44,835 nt of DNA, taken from positions 1 through 44,835 of the forward strand of contig MICN01000103.1 of NCBI GenBank assembly GCA_001829875.1. Reading direction: 5' to 3'. This DNA is from Syntrophus sp. GWC2_56_31. GTDB taxonomy: Bacteria > Desulfobacterota > Syntrophia > Syntrophales > UBA5619. Below the pieces are notes generated by a model. That model was not told the DNA's origin. It saw nothing but the letters and a program-made list of their open reading frames with translations, and did no database searches. Position 1 is the first letter of the stretch; each line of letters begins with the position of its first letter. The translations under genes and the position numbers were made by a program. Below, in pieces: positions 1 to 13,688 of the stretch.

Positions 1-7
1 CCTTCCT

Positions 8-5390
<5,383 letters not shown>

Positions 5391-5412
5391 TTCTATTACA
5401 GGCGCTCTCCCG

Positions 5413-5715
5413 TCATTCCTCATGGTTATCGATGCCGAGCTTGACCATCTTGTTCTGGAAAGTGTTCCGGTTGATCCCCAGATAGGCGGCTGCGGCGCTC
5501 TTGACGTGATTCGACCGCCTGAGAGCGAGGCGATAGAGGATCCTATCCACCATGACCAAAACCTCGTCATAGAGCCGACTCTTTCCGCTTTCGGTCGCCG
5601 ATAAGATGGTCGCGATATCCTCGAGCATCTTTTCCAGGACCTCCTCGGCTACAGCAGCCGGCGACGTCCGCGCCTCTTGCACCACGCCATTCACATTAGA
5701 ATGCCTGCGCTTCAT
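5413..5715 (-). CDS. Small Fis-type helix-turn-helix protein
   Basis: A 100-residue protein whose C-terminus (about 72-95) matches the Fis/NtrC-type DNA-binding helix-turn-helix: AAAAYLGINRNTFQNKM. The first 70 residues have no sigma54 AAA+ domain and are predicted helical, as in stand-alone Fis-like proteins. It probably binds DNA as a dimer. The gene sits between the PH-like membrane protein (30 bp upstream) and the GlmS-like giant (22 bp downstream), so it may regulate this operon or only share its transcript. The target is unknown. Confidence 0.75.
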   Translation of the reverse strand: MKRRHSNVNGVVQEARTSPAAVAEEVLEKMLEDIATILSATESGKSRLYDEVLVMVDRILYRLALRRSNHVKSAAAAYLGINRNTFQNKMVKLGIDNHEE

Positions 5716-5745
5716 GAATCAACGGGTTCCTTTCTTCTACGGTGA

Positions 5746-6270
5746 TTATACAACAACGGGGAGTAACTTCATAAGGATCATCACCATCATCAATACGGCG
5801 GCAACCCACGCTGCAACGATATTGGCGATCCCTATCATGGAACGCCCCGCCTGCAAGCGGACATCCTGCTCAACCCTGTCCGGTTCGACACGGGCGACGA
5901 GATCCTCTACAAGCCTGGGAAATCCTTCAAAGGCATTGGAAATAACGAAAAACCCTTTGACTGTCGTGAGCAGGAGATACACTTTCTTGTGGAGGACGAG
6001 GTAGCCGACACGGGTGATTTCATCCCACAAGAGCGTCTTTTTACGCCCCAATTTCCTGATCACGAGACCCTCTTCAACCACAGTGACCCGCCGGAAGAGA
6101 CATTCGAGGAAGAGAACAAGGGCGGGCAGAAAAAATAGCACAAGGATAAGCTTTTCCATCGCATCCCCTTTCATGAGCAGGGAGACCAGGAAGAGACAGA
6201 AAAGGAGAAAGGCATCCAGACCAAGAACAATCAGGAAAGCCCTTCTTATCGTATAGTGACGCTGAGCCAT
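5746..6270 (-). CDS. Membrane protein with PH-like core
   Basis: A 174-residue protein with two hydrophobic helices at the N-terminus (about 9-31 and 40-58), a soluble beta-rich middle (about 62-135, with LLWDEITRVGYLVLHKKVYLL) resembling bacterial PH/YcxB-like domains, and a C-terminal hydrophobic helix (about 148-172). The ATG at 6270 is chosen because GGGAG lies 5 nt upstream and longer reading would overlap moaC. It follows moaC by 29 bp. The PH-like assignment rests on overall pattern only. No enzymatic residues were seen. Confidence 0.65.
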   Translation of the reverse strand: MAQRHYTIRRAFLIVLGLDAFLLFCLFLVSLLMKGDAMEKLILVLFFLPALVLFLECLFRRVTVVEEGLVIRKLGRKKTLLWDEITRVGYLVLHKKVYLLLTTVKGFFVISNAFEGFPRLVEDLVARVEPDRVEQDVRLQAGRSMIGIANIVAAWVAAVLMMVMILMKLLPVVV

Positions 6271-6299
6271 CTCTGCTCCCGCCGGTAACGGTACTTTGT

Positions 6300-6788
6300 T
6301 CAAACCGTTGACCCCGGCCTGATAAAGACGCCGCTCTTGCCGCCCCGCTTGCTCATCAGCCGGATATCCGTGAGGACCATCTCCCGGTCGACCGCCTTGC
6401 ACATATCATAAATCGTCAGCGCCGCCACGCCGACGGCCGTCATGGCTTCCATCTCGACCCCCGTCCTTCCCACTGTCCTGACCTGCGATTCAATCACGAC
6501 CTCGCCCACTGCCGCATCGCACGTGAACCGGATTTCCACCCCTGTCAGTTCGAGGGGATGACACATAGGGATGAGCTCCCCGGTCTTCTTGGCCGCCATG
6601 ATCGCCGCTATCCTTGCCGTGGCAAACACATCCCCTTTGGGGATTCCGCCCTGCTCGATAAGGGCGACCGTTTCCGGACGCATCCGGACACACCCCTGGG
6701 CAACAGCCTCACGGAGCGCAGGCGCCTTGGCCGTCACATCGACCATTCGCGCCTGTCCTTTCTCGTCGAGATGGGATAGTTGGTTCAT
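6300..6788 (-). CDS. moaC: Cyclic pyranopterin monophosphate synthase MoaC
   Basis: Second step of molybdenum cofactor biosynthesis: forms cyclic pyranopterin monophosphate from the MoaA product. The 162-residue length is typical. The signature segments [13 protein letters not shown] (about 74-86) and [13 protein letters not shown] (about 125-137) are present. Asp128 and Lys131 fall at the same numbers as the E. coli active-site residues, and a lysine occurs at 51. The ATG at 6788 gives the canonical N-terminus ([15 protein letters not shown]). Other mo genes are absent from the window. It appears to lead the minus-strand operon running to pyrG and has its own promoter-like sequence about 45 bp upstream. 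Confidence 0.95.
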   Translation of the reverse strand: MNQLSHLDEKGQARMVDVTAKAPALREAVAQGCVRMRPETVALIEQGGIPKGDVFATARIAAIMAAKKTGELIPMCHPLELTGVEIRFTCDAAVGEVVIESQVRTVGRTGVEMEAMTAVGVAALTIYDMCKAVDREMVLTDIRLMSKRGGKSGVFIRPGSTV

Positions 6789-6832
6789 GACCCTGCCGTG
6801 TCGGAATGAAGTGGTATTGAATGTTCGGGGGA

Positions 6833-6861
6833 AACTTAACACAGCATCTCCCCTCAGTCAA
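6833..6861 (-). promoter_or_regulatory. Sigma70-like promoter for moaC operon
   Basis: On the minus strand TTGACT (6861-6856), 17-bp spacer, TAAGTT (6838-6833), pointing at moaC 45 bp downstream. It lies in the 105-bp gap after the acetyltransferase gene, where no terminator is visible, so moaC may also be read from the upstream operon. Confidence 0.45.
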
Positions 6862-6893
6862 GAAGGTTAAAACAAAACGAAACGACAAAGGGG

Positions 6894-7718
6894 TTAATAC
6901 TTCAGACTGCGAATTTTCAGAGAGCCGTGCGAGGGCGTAATAACGGTTCTCCCCGGATAATATCCGCTCGGTACCGACACCCCCGAATAAACTATGGAGG
7001 AGGGACCCATCAGGGTGCCGGGCGAAGTCACCGAATTGCACCCGGTTTCGGTATGATCACCCAATATTGCCCCCAGCTTGCGACGTCCCGTATCATACCG
7101 TTTCTTTTCAACGGTCACCGTAATCGACCCGGGTATCATCTTCAGGTTGGCTAGCTTCGTTCCCGCACCGAGGTTCACGTCTCCACCTAGAATGCTGTCG
7201 CCTATGTAGGCAAAGTGGCCCGCCTTCGCACCATCCAGAAGGATAGATCCCTTCATCTCCGTCGTGTGTCCGACAACACACCGGTTGCCCACGATGCAGC
7301 CCCCCCGGATGTAAGCACCTTGGCGAATTTCAGAGTCATTTCCAATGATCGCCGGCCCCTTGATGAATGCCCCTGGCTCAACGACGGTTCCCGGACCGAT
7401 GATGATCTTTTCATTGAAAAGGTATGCTCCGGGTAAAATCACAGCCACATTTTCCAATAACTCTCCTTTCAGGAAGACCTGTATCGAATCGTTGGGATCC
7501 GAAGTTTTTACTTCAAGATCATCTCGGACTTCATCATTATAGATCACAAGCGCTTTTCCAATCTGGCCCGTTGTCTTGGACAGCGGCCACGACTTCTGGA
7601 AGAAGGTCGCCAGATAGTCCTTCAGATGATCAAGGGCTGTCCAGGCCGCTTCGTTTTCCGAGAAAATCCCCCGATGATCAAAATCCTTCAAGTCAAAAAA
7701 ATTGTCTGGCGTCATCAT
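6894..7718 (-). CDS. GlmU-like left-handed beta-helix acetyltransferase
   Basis: A 274-residue protein. Residues from about 95 to 265 are imperfect hexapeptide repeats typical of left-handed beta-helix acyltransferases. It matches the C-terminal half of bifunctional GlmU: KAGHFAYIGDSILGGDVNLG corresponds to the GlmU stretch holding the catalytic histidine, followed by GAGT. The N-terminal 90 residues do not show the GlmU uridylyltransferase signature, so only the acetyltransferase half is supported. Likely reaction: acetyl transfer from acetyl-CoA to an amino sugar or sugar phosphate. It is the last gene of an operon with acetyl-CoA synthetase (13 bp upstream), an acyl carrier protein and a PIG-L deacetylase, which fits acetyl-group chemistry on amino sugars. 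AGGGG precedes the tandem ATG start. Confidence 0.8.
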   Translation of the reverse strand: MMTPDNFFDLKDFDHRGIFSENEAAWTALDHLKDYLATFFQKSWPLSKTTGQIGKALVIYNDEVRDDLEVKTSDPNDSIQVFLKGELLENVAVILPGAYLFNEKIIIGPGTVVEPGAFIKGPAIIGNDSEIRQGAYIRGGCIVGNRCVVGHTTEMKGSILLDGAKAGHFAYIGDSILGGDVNLGAGTKLANLKMIPGSITVTVEKKRYDTGRRKLGAILGDHTETGCNSVTSPGTLMGPSSIVYSGVSVPSGYYPGRTVITPSHGSLKIRSLKY

Positions 7719-7731
7719 GAGAGTAACCCCT

Positions 7732-9477
7732 TTAGTCCTCTTCCATGGTGGAGGTATCTCCCAAGGGGAGTCCGAGCTCCTTTGCCTTCAGCAGACGCCG
7801 CATGATCTTTCCGCTCCTCGTTTTGGGCAGTGTGGAGATGAATTCTATTTCGCGTGGAGCCGCGGCACTGGAGAGCCGCTTCATGACAAATTTCTGAATG
7901 TCATGACGTAATTCCTCCGATGGGGCGTAGTCATCCTTCAGCGAGACAAAGGCTTTGACCACCTCCATGGCGATCGGGTCCGGCTTGCCGATCACCCCCG
8001 CCTCCGCCACAGCGGGATGCTCGATAAGGACGGATTCCACCTCGAATGGACCCACCAGGTGACCCGCCGTGTTGATTACATCGTCGGTGCGACCCACAAA
8101 CCAATAGTAGCCCTCTTCATCCCTCTTTGCCCGATCGCCTGTGATGTACCATCCCTTCCTGAACCGGGATTGATAGAGATCATCCTTTTTCCAGTAGGTG
8201 CGAAACATCGACGGCCATCCGGGCTTTAGCGCCAGGTTTCCTTCGTTTCCGTGGGAGAGCTCATTGAAGTCGTCGTCTACAATTCCCGCCTCGATCCCCG
8301 GAAAAGGTCTTCCCATGGAGCCGGGTTTGATATCCTGAATCGGGTAATTGGCGATCATAATCGAACCGGTTTCGGTCTGCCACCAGTTATCATGGAATGC
8401 ATTTCCAAAGATCTCCTTTCCCCAGACGACCGCCTCGGGATTGAGAGGCTCCCCCACACTGCACAAGTGACGCAAAGGGTCGAACGAATGCTGACGCGGG
8501 AGTTCGTTTCCGGCCTTCATCAGCATCCGGATGGCGGTAGGGGCCGTATACCAGACGGTGACCTTTTTCCGTTCCAGGAAGCTATACCAGTGTTTCGCGC
8601 TGAATCCCCCCTCGTAAACCACCTGAGTAGCCCCATTCGACCAGGGGCCAAACATCCCGTATGAAGTCCCTGTCACCCAACCGGGATCAGCCGTGCACCA
8701 ATAGACATCTCCCTCATGAAGGTCCAGGACATATTTGGCAGTGGCGTAATGGCCAACCACGGCCTCATGGACATGCACAGCCCCTTTCGGTTTTCCCGTG
8801 GTGCCCGAGGTGTAGTGCATAATGGCGTGGTCTTCCTTGTGTGTTTTCACGATGTCAAAGGATTCGGAGGCATTGGCCATCAACTCATCATAGTATGGAT
8901 CGTCAAGATTCGCTTTCCCTTCGCCCCGGTTCACCAGGATGATATGCTTAAGGGCGGGGAGTTCAGGAATAACCTCAACGATTTTCTTCTTGAGCGAGGG
9001 ACTGGTGATTAAAACCTTTGCTTCGCTGTCTCCCACGCGGTCTTTGACGGCATCGGGTCCGAAGGCGGAAAAGAGCGGACCGATCACGCCGCCTGCTTTG
9101 AGCGTTCCAAGAATGGCGATATATATCTCCGGGACCCTCTCCAGGAAAAAGAAGACCCGGTCCCCTTTCTGGACACCCATCTCGTTCACGAGGGCATTGG
9201 CGAATTTGTTGCTTAGTCGAGATAGCTCTAGGAAGGTATACTCTTCCCCTTCGCCTTTTTTACTTTCCCATATCAGGGCCTTCTTGTTTCGCCGGTTTGT
9301 TTTCAAATGAGCGTCGATGGCCACATGGGCGATGTTGAGATGATCCTTGTCAAACCAGTCTAACTCCCAAGAAACCTGATCCCAACTCCATTCTTTAATC
9401 GCCTCGGGGTAATCTTTAAGATTGGGTTTGACTGCGTGTTGTTCGAGGGGCTTCTTGGTTATTTTTTGATATTCCAT
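7732..9477 (-). CDS. acsA: AMP-forming acetyl-CoA synthetase (acetate--CoA ligase)
   Basis: Activates acetate to acetyl-CoA through acetyl-AMP, or runs in reverse to make ATP. The ANL-superfamily P-loop YTSGTTGKPKGA is at about 222-233. The WWQTETG motif (about 365-371) includes the tryptophan that caps the pocket in acetate-specific enzymes, which argues for acetate or propionate rather than a longer acid. The hinge GRTDDVINTAGH and the C-terminal lysine in RSGKIMRR (about Lys557, the residue acetylated in known Acs) are present. At 581 residues it is close to the short Bacillus AcsA type rather than the 650-residue Acs. GGAGG precedes the ATG. Placement directly after an acyl carrier protein gene (24 bp) is unusual for a general Acs and suggests a dedicated role in this operon. 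Confidence 0.93.
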   Translation of the reverse strand: MEYQKITKKPLEQHAVKPNLKDYPEAIKEWSWDQVSWELDWFDKDHLNIAHVAIDAHLKTNRRNKKALIWESKKGEGEEYTFLELSRLSNKFANALVNEMGVQKGDRVFFFLERVPEIYIAILGTLKAGGVIGPLFSAFGPDAVKDRVGDSEAKVLITSPSLKKKIVEVIPELPALKHIILVNRGEGKANLDDPYYDELMANASESFDIVKTHKEDHAIMHYTSGTTGKPKGAVHVHEAVVGHYATAKYVLDLHEGDVYWCTADPGWVTGTSYGMFGPWSNGATQVVYEGGFSAKHWYSFLERKKVTVWYTAPTAIRMLMKAGNELPRQHSFDPLRHLCSVGEPLNPEAVVWGKEIFGNAFHDNWWQTETGSIMIANYPIQDIKPGSMGRPFPGIEAGIVDDDFNELSHGNEGNLALKPGWPSMFRTYWKKDDLYQSRFRKGWYITGDRAKRDEEGYYWFVGRTDDVINTAGHLVGPFEVESVLIEHPAVAEAGVIGKPDPIAMEVVKAFVSLKDDYAPSEELRHDIQKFVMKRLSSAAAPREIEFISTLPKTRSGKIMRRLLKAKELGLPLGDTSTMEED

Positions 9478-9501
9478 GCGACTCCCTCCAAAAAATGTGG
9501 G

Positions 9502-9744
9502 TCAAGACTGAGCAGCCATTTTTAATTCGATCAACTTCACAAGTTCACCCACATTGGGGATATCCACGAGATCATCGCCCTGCAGTTGTATTCCGTATCT
9601 TGAACTAATTGCTTCTGCTAAATTCAGAAGTCCCAGTGAGTCGGCATCAAGATCATCTTGCAGATGGGCTTCATGCACAACGACGTTTTCATCCACGGCC
9701 AATTCAGATATGATTAATGTTTTTATTTCGTCGTAGAGAGCCAT
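9502..9744 (-). CDS. Acyl carrier protein
   Basis: An 80-residue protein with the acyl-carrier fold. The DDLDADSLGLLNLAEAI segment carries the phosphopantetheine attachment serine at about Ser36, in DADSLGL rather than the DSLD of housekeeping AcpP. That difference and the position away from any fab gene suggest a specialised carrier. It lies 24 bp after the PIG-L gene and 24 bp before acsA, so it is probably co-transcribed with them. GGGGA precedes the ATG. Confidence 0.9.
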   Translation of the reverse strand: MALYDEIKTLIISELAVDENVVVHEAHLQDDLDADSLGLLNLAEAISSRYGIQLQGDDLVDIPNVGELVKLIELKMAAQS

Positions 9745-9768
9745 CGCGTCCCCTTTCTTGTTTAGTGG

Positions 9769-10611
9769 TCAATGCAATTTTGAAGGAACATCGAACAATT
9801 CAATCTCAAAAACCTCGGCGTATCTGGCTGAACCATCCACAGTGGATAAGCGCTCTCGAAGGAGTCTATAACGTAAATGATTCATATTGAGAATCCGTTC
9901 ATCAAATCCGATGCCGCGACTGTGAATATTTCTTTGTTGTTGTGAAGCGTGAGCCCTCAACAACGCCCTTTTCCAGTCTCCGCTTTCTTCGCCAAAAAGA
10001 ACAAACAGGTCATGACGCATCTCGATCGTTTTCGGATCTTCGTTGTATAGAGCGATAACGGGTTTTTCTTTCTTGGTTGTGATGTTTTGGACACATTTCC
10101 GAAAAACCTGATGCACCCACACATGGGTTTGGTTTGAATCATTGCCCGCGGGCAGGATAACCATGTCCGGTGCGACAGATTCTAAATGCTCCTTCATTCT
10201 GGTCAGGTTTTCAATAGAATTGAGCCCTTCAGCCTCCTCTATGCCAAGGAAAGTCAACCTCTCCCGGGCCAAACCAAACATCTGGGCTGCCGAAGTTTGC
10301 TCCAGTCGCCGGATTTCAATCTTTCTTTCCTCCAAAGAAATGGAACTGTCATGTCCCCATTCTATGGCATACCGGTCCTCTACACCGGAAGGGCTCATAC
10401 TGACGGCGGTATACCATAGATCGCAGCCGAAATGCATCAAGAGTCTGCAGGTCATTGCCGCACACTCGGGGTCATCGGGATGGGGACCCAATACCAACAC
10501 CTTACCCTCCGTAGGGAAACGGACCTTCTTCGCAGAACCGTCTTGCAGCTCGCTCCAGATGAAGGGTCGTTCCCTCCAGTACTGCTTTAGGTCGGCGATA
10601 AATGTCTTCAC
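9769..10611 (-). CDS. PIG-L family N-deacetylase
   Basis: Zinc-dependent hydrolase family that removes acetyl groups from N-acetylglucosamine-type substrates (GlcNAc-PI, mycothiol and bacillithiol precursors, lincosamide and glycopeptide intermediates). The metal motif is in LGPHPDDPECAAM, and a second histidine motif (THVWVH) lies downstream, matching the usual HPDD...HxxxH layout. Longer reading is possible from a TTG at 10716, but that codon is the -35 box of a near-consensus promoter, so translation must start later. The GTG at 10611 (280 residues) is the best visible choice, with a weak AGGGCC upstream. First gene of the deacetylase-ACP-AcsA-acetyltransferase operon. The substrate is unknown. 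Confidence 0.82.
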   Translation of the reverse strand: MKTFIADLKQYWRERPFIWSELQDGSAKKVRFPTEGKVLVLGPHPDDPECAAMTCRLLMHFGCDLWYTAVSMSPSGVEDRYAIEWGHDSSISLEERKIEIRRLEQTSAAQMFGLARERLTFLGIEEAEGLNSIENLTRMKEHLESVAPDMVILPAGNDSNQTHVWVHQVFRKCVQNITTKKEKPVIALYNEDPKTIEMRHDLFVLFGEESGDWKRALLRAHASQQQRNIHSRGIGFDERILNMNHLRYRLLRERLSTVDGSARYAEVFEIELFDVPSKLH

Positions 10612-10687
10612 TATACAGAGGCCCTGAATTCTTGCTTCTGACCGCTTTGATAAAATGACCGAAGAGAGCTTTCTTTTTTGCAATGGC

Positions 10688-10716
10688 AATATATGAAGAA
10701 GGATTTTGTGTGTCAA
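10688..10716 (-). promoter_or_regulatory. Near-consensus sigma70 promoter for the PIG-L/ACP/acsA operon
   Basis: Minus strand: TTGACA (10716-10711), 17-bp spacer, TATATT (10693-10688). Expected start of transcription is near 10681, about 70 nt before the GTG at 10611. This promoter decides the PIG-L start, since the longest in-frame start codon is inside the -35 box. Confidence 0.7.
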
Positions 10717-10745
10717 GAGAATTACGCCGAATCCCGTAAATCCGC

Positions 10746-10774
10746 TTGCGCAAATGATCTTTCTCGTTTAGTAT
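10746..10774 (+). promoter_or_regulatory. Possible promoter for yifB
   Basis: TTGCGC (10746-10751), 17-bp spacer, TAGTAT (10769-10774). A transcript from here would run through the whole dispersed repeat before reaching yifB. The match is moderate. Confidence 0.3.
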
Positions 10775-10840
10775 GCCGGACGGAAGCGCATCAGAACCAT
10801 CCGGGAACGACGACCTTGTAAAAAAAGTCAAAAAATGGAA

Positions 10841-10963
10841 CGGCTTCATAAAAAGGCCGCAGGCAAGGCGCGCGAATCCTGAGGAATGAGGCGTACTGTT
10901 ATGTACGCCGCAATGACGAAGGATGAAGCGCAACGCAGCATCCCGCCTTTTTACGAAGCCGTC
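10841..10963 (-). repeat. Dispersed 124-bp element, copy 1 (full, inverted relative to copy 2)
   Basis: About 123 bp bounded by CGGCTTCATAAAAAGG and CTTTTTACGAAGCCGTC, which form imperfect terminal inverted repeats. Inside is a short hairpin, GGCGTAC...GTACGCC. It matches the reverse complement of 27861-27985 over its length with scattered differences. No open reading frame inside. The layout is that of a non-autonomous palindromic element (MITE- or ERIC-like). Its right end abuts the AGGGGG ribosome binding site of yifB. Confidence 0.85.
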
Positions 10964-10977
10964 AGGGGGTGCTCCCT

Positions 10978-12507
10978 TTGATCGTCAAGGCCATCAGCTC
11001 CACCATCATCGGCATCGATTCTTATCCCGTTACGGTCGAGGTCGATCTTGCCGCAGGTCTTCCGCTGTTTTCGACCGTCGGTCTTCCCGATGTGGCCGTC
11101 CGGGAGAGCAAGGACAGGATCAAAGCCGCCGTAAAAAATTCCGGCTACCCCTTCCCCGGCCATCATGTCACCGTGAATCTCGCTCCCGCCGACATCAAAA
11201 AGGAGGGCACCGCCTTCGACCTCCCCATCGCTGTGGCGATCCTGACCGCCCAGGAACTGATGCCCGCAGCACCGCTAGCCGATTATCTACTCCTCGGTGA
11301 GCTCTCGCTGGATGGCGGTGTGAAGGGGATCCACGGCGCCCTTTCCGCGGCCTTCCGGACAAAGACAATGGGTATTCGCGGGATGATTCTCCCTAGGGAA
11401 AACGCCGCCGAGGCGGCTCTAGTAGCAGGGATTGAGGTCATTGCAGTAGATCACCTCTCCGAAGTCGTGGAGTTTCTAGGCGGCCGGAAAGAGATCGAGC
11501 CGGTCCGGGTCGATGTTGGGGAGCTCTTCCGGCAAAATCGCGACTATCCTTTCGATTTTTGCGAGATCCGGGGACAGCAGCAGGCCAAGCGCGCCCTGGA
11601 GGTCGCCGCAGCCGGTGGGCACAATCTCCTGATGATCGGCCCCCCGGGGGCCGGGAAAACGATGCTCGCCCAGCGTCTCGTGACGATTCTTCCCGACCTT
11701 TCCCTGCCGGAAGCCATTGAAACGACAAAGATCTTCTCCGTCGCTGGCCTCATGGACCGGAACGAGGGACTCCTGGGGACCCGCCCCTTCAGGGCGCCGC
11801 ACCACACGATCTCCGACGTGGGGCTGGTAGGAGGAGGGCACGTCCCGCGACCGGGGGAGATCAGTCTCGCCCACAACGGGGTGCTTTTCCTCGACGAACT
11901 GCCCGAATTCAGAAAAAACGCCCTCGAGGCGCTGCGCCAGCCTCTCGAAGACGGACGGATGACGATCACCCGTTCTTCATATACGGCAACCTACCCGGCC
12001 CGCTTTATGCTCATCGCTGCGATGAACCCCTGTCCCTGCGGCTATTTCGGTGAAAGAAACCGCCCCTGCCGATGCACGCCGCAGCAGATCCGCCAGTATC
12101 AGGGCAAGATCTCGGGCCCGCTTCTCGATCGGATCGACATCCACGTCGAGGTCCCCTCGGTCCGCTACCGCGACCTGGCGGCGCGGGAGGTGGGCGAACC
12201 CTCCGCCGCGGTCAAGGACCGGATAGAAAGGGCTCGAGGGATACAGAAAAGCCGTTTTCCCGACGATGAAACCCTTTTCAACGCCCGCCTGTCCGACCGC
12301 CAAATCCAGGACTTATGCCACATCGACGAAGATTCGCGGCAACTGATCGAGATGGCCGTCGACCGGCTGGGGCTCTCCGCCCGCGCCCATACCCGGATAC
12401 TGAAGGTCGCCCGGACGATTGCGGATCTCGAAGGCGGTCCCGAGATTCGACCCTCGCATGTTGCGGAAGCCATTCAATACAGAAGCCTTGATTGCCGGTT
12501 GATTTAG
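10978..12507 (+). CDS. yifB: YifB/ComM family magnesium-chelatase-like AAA+ ATPase
   Basis: AAA+ ATPase of the YifB/ComM family; ComM helicases promote branch migration during natural transformation in several species. The N-terminal domain shows IIGIDSYPVTVEVDL and GLPDVAVRESKDRI, both family hallmarks. The ATPase core has Walker A GPPGAGKT (about residue 222), Walker B GVLFLDELPEF and a cysteine-rich NPCPCGYFG loop; the C-terminal Mg-chelatase domain follows. Start choice: the GTG at 10969 overlaps AGGGGG (10964-10969), whereas the TTG at 10978 sits 8 nt after it and gives MIVKAISSTIIGID, so TTG is preferred (509 residues). The repeat element immediately upstream ends at 10963. No DprA or other competence gene is nearby. 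Confidence 0.93.
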   Translation: MIVKAISSTIIGIDSYPVTVEVDLAAGLPLFSTVGLPDVAVRESKDRIKAAVKNSGYPFPGHHVTVNLAPADIKKEGTAFDLPIAVAILTAQELMPAAPLADYLLLGELSLDGGVKGIHGALSAAFRTKTMGIRGMILPRENAAEAALVAGIEVIAVDHLSEVVEFLGGRKEIEPVRVDVGELFRQNRDYPFDFCEIRGQQQAKRALEVAAAGGHNLLMIGPPGAGKTMLAQRLVTILPDLSLPEAIETTKIFSVAGLMDRNEGLLGTRPFRAPHHTISDVGLVGGGHVPRPGEISLAHNGVLFLDELPEFRKNALEALRQPLEDGRMTITRSSYTATYPARFMLIAAMNPCPCGYFGERNRPCRCTPQQIRQYQGKISGPLLDRIDIHVEVPSVRYRDLAAREVGEPSAAVKDRIERARGIQKSRFPDDETLFNARLSDRQIQDLCHIDEDSRQLIEMAVDRLGLSARAHTRILKVARTIADLEGGPEIRPSHVAEAIQYRSLDCRLI

Positions 12508-12526
12508 TGATAAGGATTTATATATT
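12499..12526 (+). promoter_or_regulatory. Possible promoter for ilvE
   Basis: TTGATT (12499-12504, overlapping the last codons of yifB), 16-bp spacer, TATATT (12521-12526). It lies 37 bp before the ilvE ATG. The -10 box is good, the spacer one base short. Confidence 0.4.
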
Positions 12527-12563
12527 GCACACCTTTTGAGGGTGGTTGTTTAAGGAGATGACA

Positions 12564-13640
12564 ATGGAAATCAGAGTGATTCAAGCCTCTCCCGATAAGA
12601 GGAAGAGGAAGCCTACCGATGAGTCGAAGCTGGGCTTCGGAAAGATCTTCAGTGATCATTTTTTCACCATGTCCTACCATGCCGGTCGGGGCTGGCATGA
12701 CCCCCTGATCGAACCTTACCGGCCGCTCCAACTCGATCCTACCGCGATGTGCCTCCACTATGCCCAGGAGATCTTCGAGGGGATGAAGGCCTACCGGGGA
12801 AAAGGCGGCGACATCTTTCTCTTCCGGCCGCTGGAGAATATCCGTCGGATGAATGTCTCGGCAGAACGTCTCTGCATGCCGCAGCTCGATGAAGCGCTCT
12901 TTATGGAGGCACTGAAGAAACTGATCCTGATCGACAAGGAGTGGATCCCCCGCGGAAGCGGCACCTCCCTTTACATCCGGCCGACGATGATCGCTTCTGA
13001 ATCCGCGCTTGGCGTCCACCCCGCAAACGAATACCTCTTTTTCATCATTGTGGGACCGGTGGGGGCCTATTACCCCGAGGGGTTCGGCCCGACGAAAATC
13101 TTCGTCACAGAGGAATACTGCCGGTCGGTCCCCGGGGGAACCGGCTACTGCAAGGCCGGAGGCAATTACGCGGCCAGTCTTTATGCCGGCGAGATCGCAA
13201 AAAAATTGGGTTATACCCAAGTCCTGTGGCTCGACGCCATCGAGAGGAAATACGTCGAAGAGGTGGGAACGAGCAACATGTTCTTCGTCATCGGCGATGA
13301 ACTGATCACCGCCCCCTTGACAGGCACAATCCTCCCCGGTGTCACCCGCGATTCGGTGATCCGACTGGCCAAAAGCTGGGGGGTTAAGGTCGCAGAAAGA
13401 CGTCTTTCCATGGACGAAATCATGAGTGCAATCGCAAGCGGGATCCTCAAGGAGGCCTTCGCTTCGGGAACGGCCGCTATAGTTTCGCCGGTCGGTCAGC
13501 TCAGTTACCGGGGAAAGGAATACCCCATCAGCGAAGGAAAAACAGGTAACCTAACGGAAAGATTATATAATGAAATTTTACAGATTCAGTACGGCCAGAA
13601 GGATGACCCCTTCGGCTGGCGGATCAAAATTACCGACTGA
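12564..13640 (+). CDS. ilvE: Branched-chain amino acid aminotransferase
   Basis: PLP-dependent class IV aminotransferase that interconverts leucine, isoleucine and valine with their 2-oxo acids. The 358-residue length and motifs fit the larger, eukaryote-like BCAT subfamily: HYAQEIFEGMKAYRG near the N-terminus, RGSGTSLYIRPTM, the PLP lysine in GTGYCKAGGNYAASL, and EEVGTSNMFFV. The ATG at 12564 is chosen over the TTG at 12546 and the ATG at 12558 because AAGGAG (12552-12557) is 6 nt before it. It follows yifB by 56 bp but probably has its own promoter. No other ilv genes are in the window. Confidence 0.95.
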   Translation: MEIRVIQASPDKRKRKPTDESKLGFGKIFSDHFFTMSYHAGRGWHDPLIEPYRPLQLDPTAMCLHYAQEIFEGMKAYRGKGGDIFLFRPLENIRRMNVSAERLCMPQLDEALFMEALKKLILIDKEWIPRGSGTSLYIRPTMIASESALGVHPANEYLFFIIVGPVGAYYPEGFGPTKIFVTEEYCRSVPGGTGYCKAGGNYAASLYAGEIAKKLGYTQVLWLDAIERKYVEEVGTSNMFFVIGDELITAPLTGTILPGVTRDSVIRLAKSWGVKVAERRLSMDEIMSAIASGILKEAFASGTAAIVSPVGQLSYRGKEYPISEGKTGNLTERLYNEILQIQYGQKDDPFGWRIKITD

Positions 13641-13688
13641 TCGGGAAGTCCATCGGATATTTCCATTGATCCGGGGAGCTTGGAACGG

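Larger units (their letters stand above)
10612..10977. other. Divergent intergenic region between PIG-L and yifB
   Basis: A 366-bp gap holding back-to-back promoter-like sequences (10688-10716 minus, 10746-10774 plus), one full copy of the 124-bp dispersed repeat (10841-10963), and the Shine-Dalgarno of yifB directly against the end of that repeat. A short palindrome-like stretch, GACCTTGTAAAAAAAGTC, lies at about 10812-10829 and may be a remnant of another repeat end. No extra gene was seen. Confidence 0.7.

Noticed and set aside
5391..5570. 60-residue N-terminal extension of the GlmS-like protein
   Set aside because: It overlaps the Fis-like gene in another frame and lacks hydrophobic or domain features; ATG 5390 fits better.
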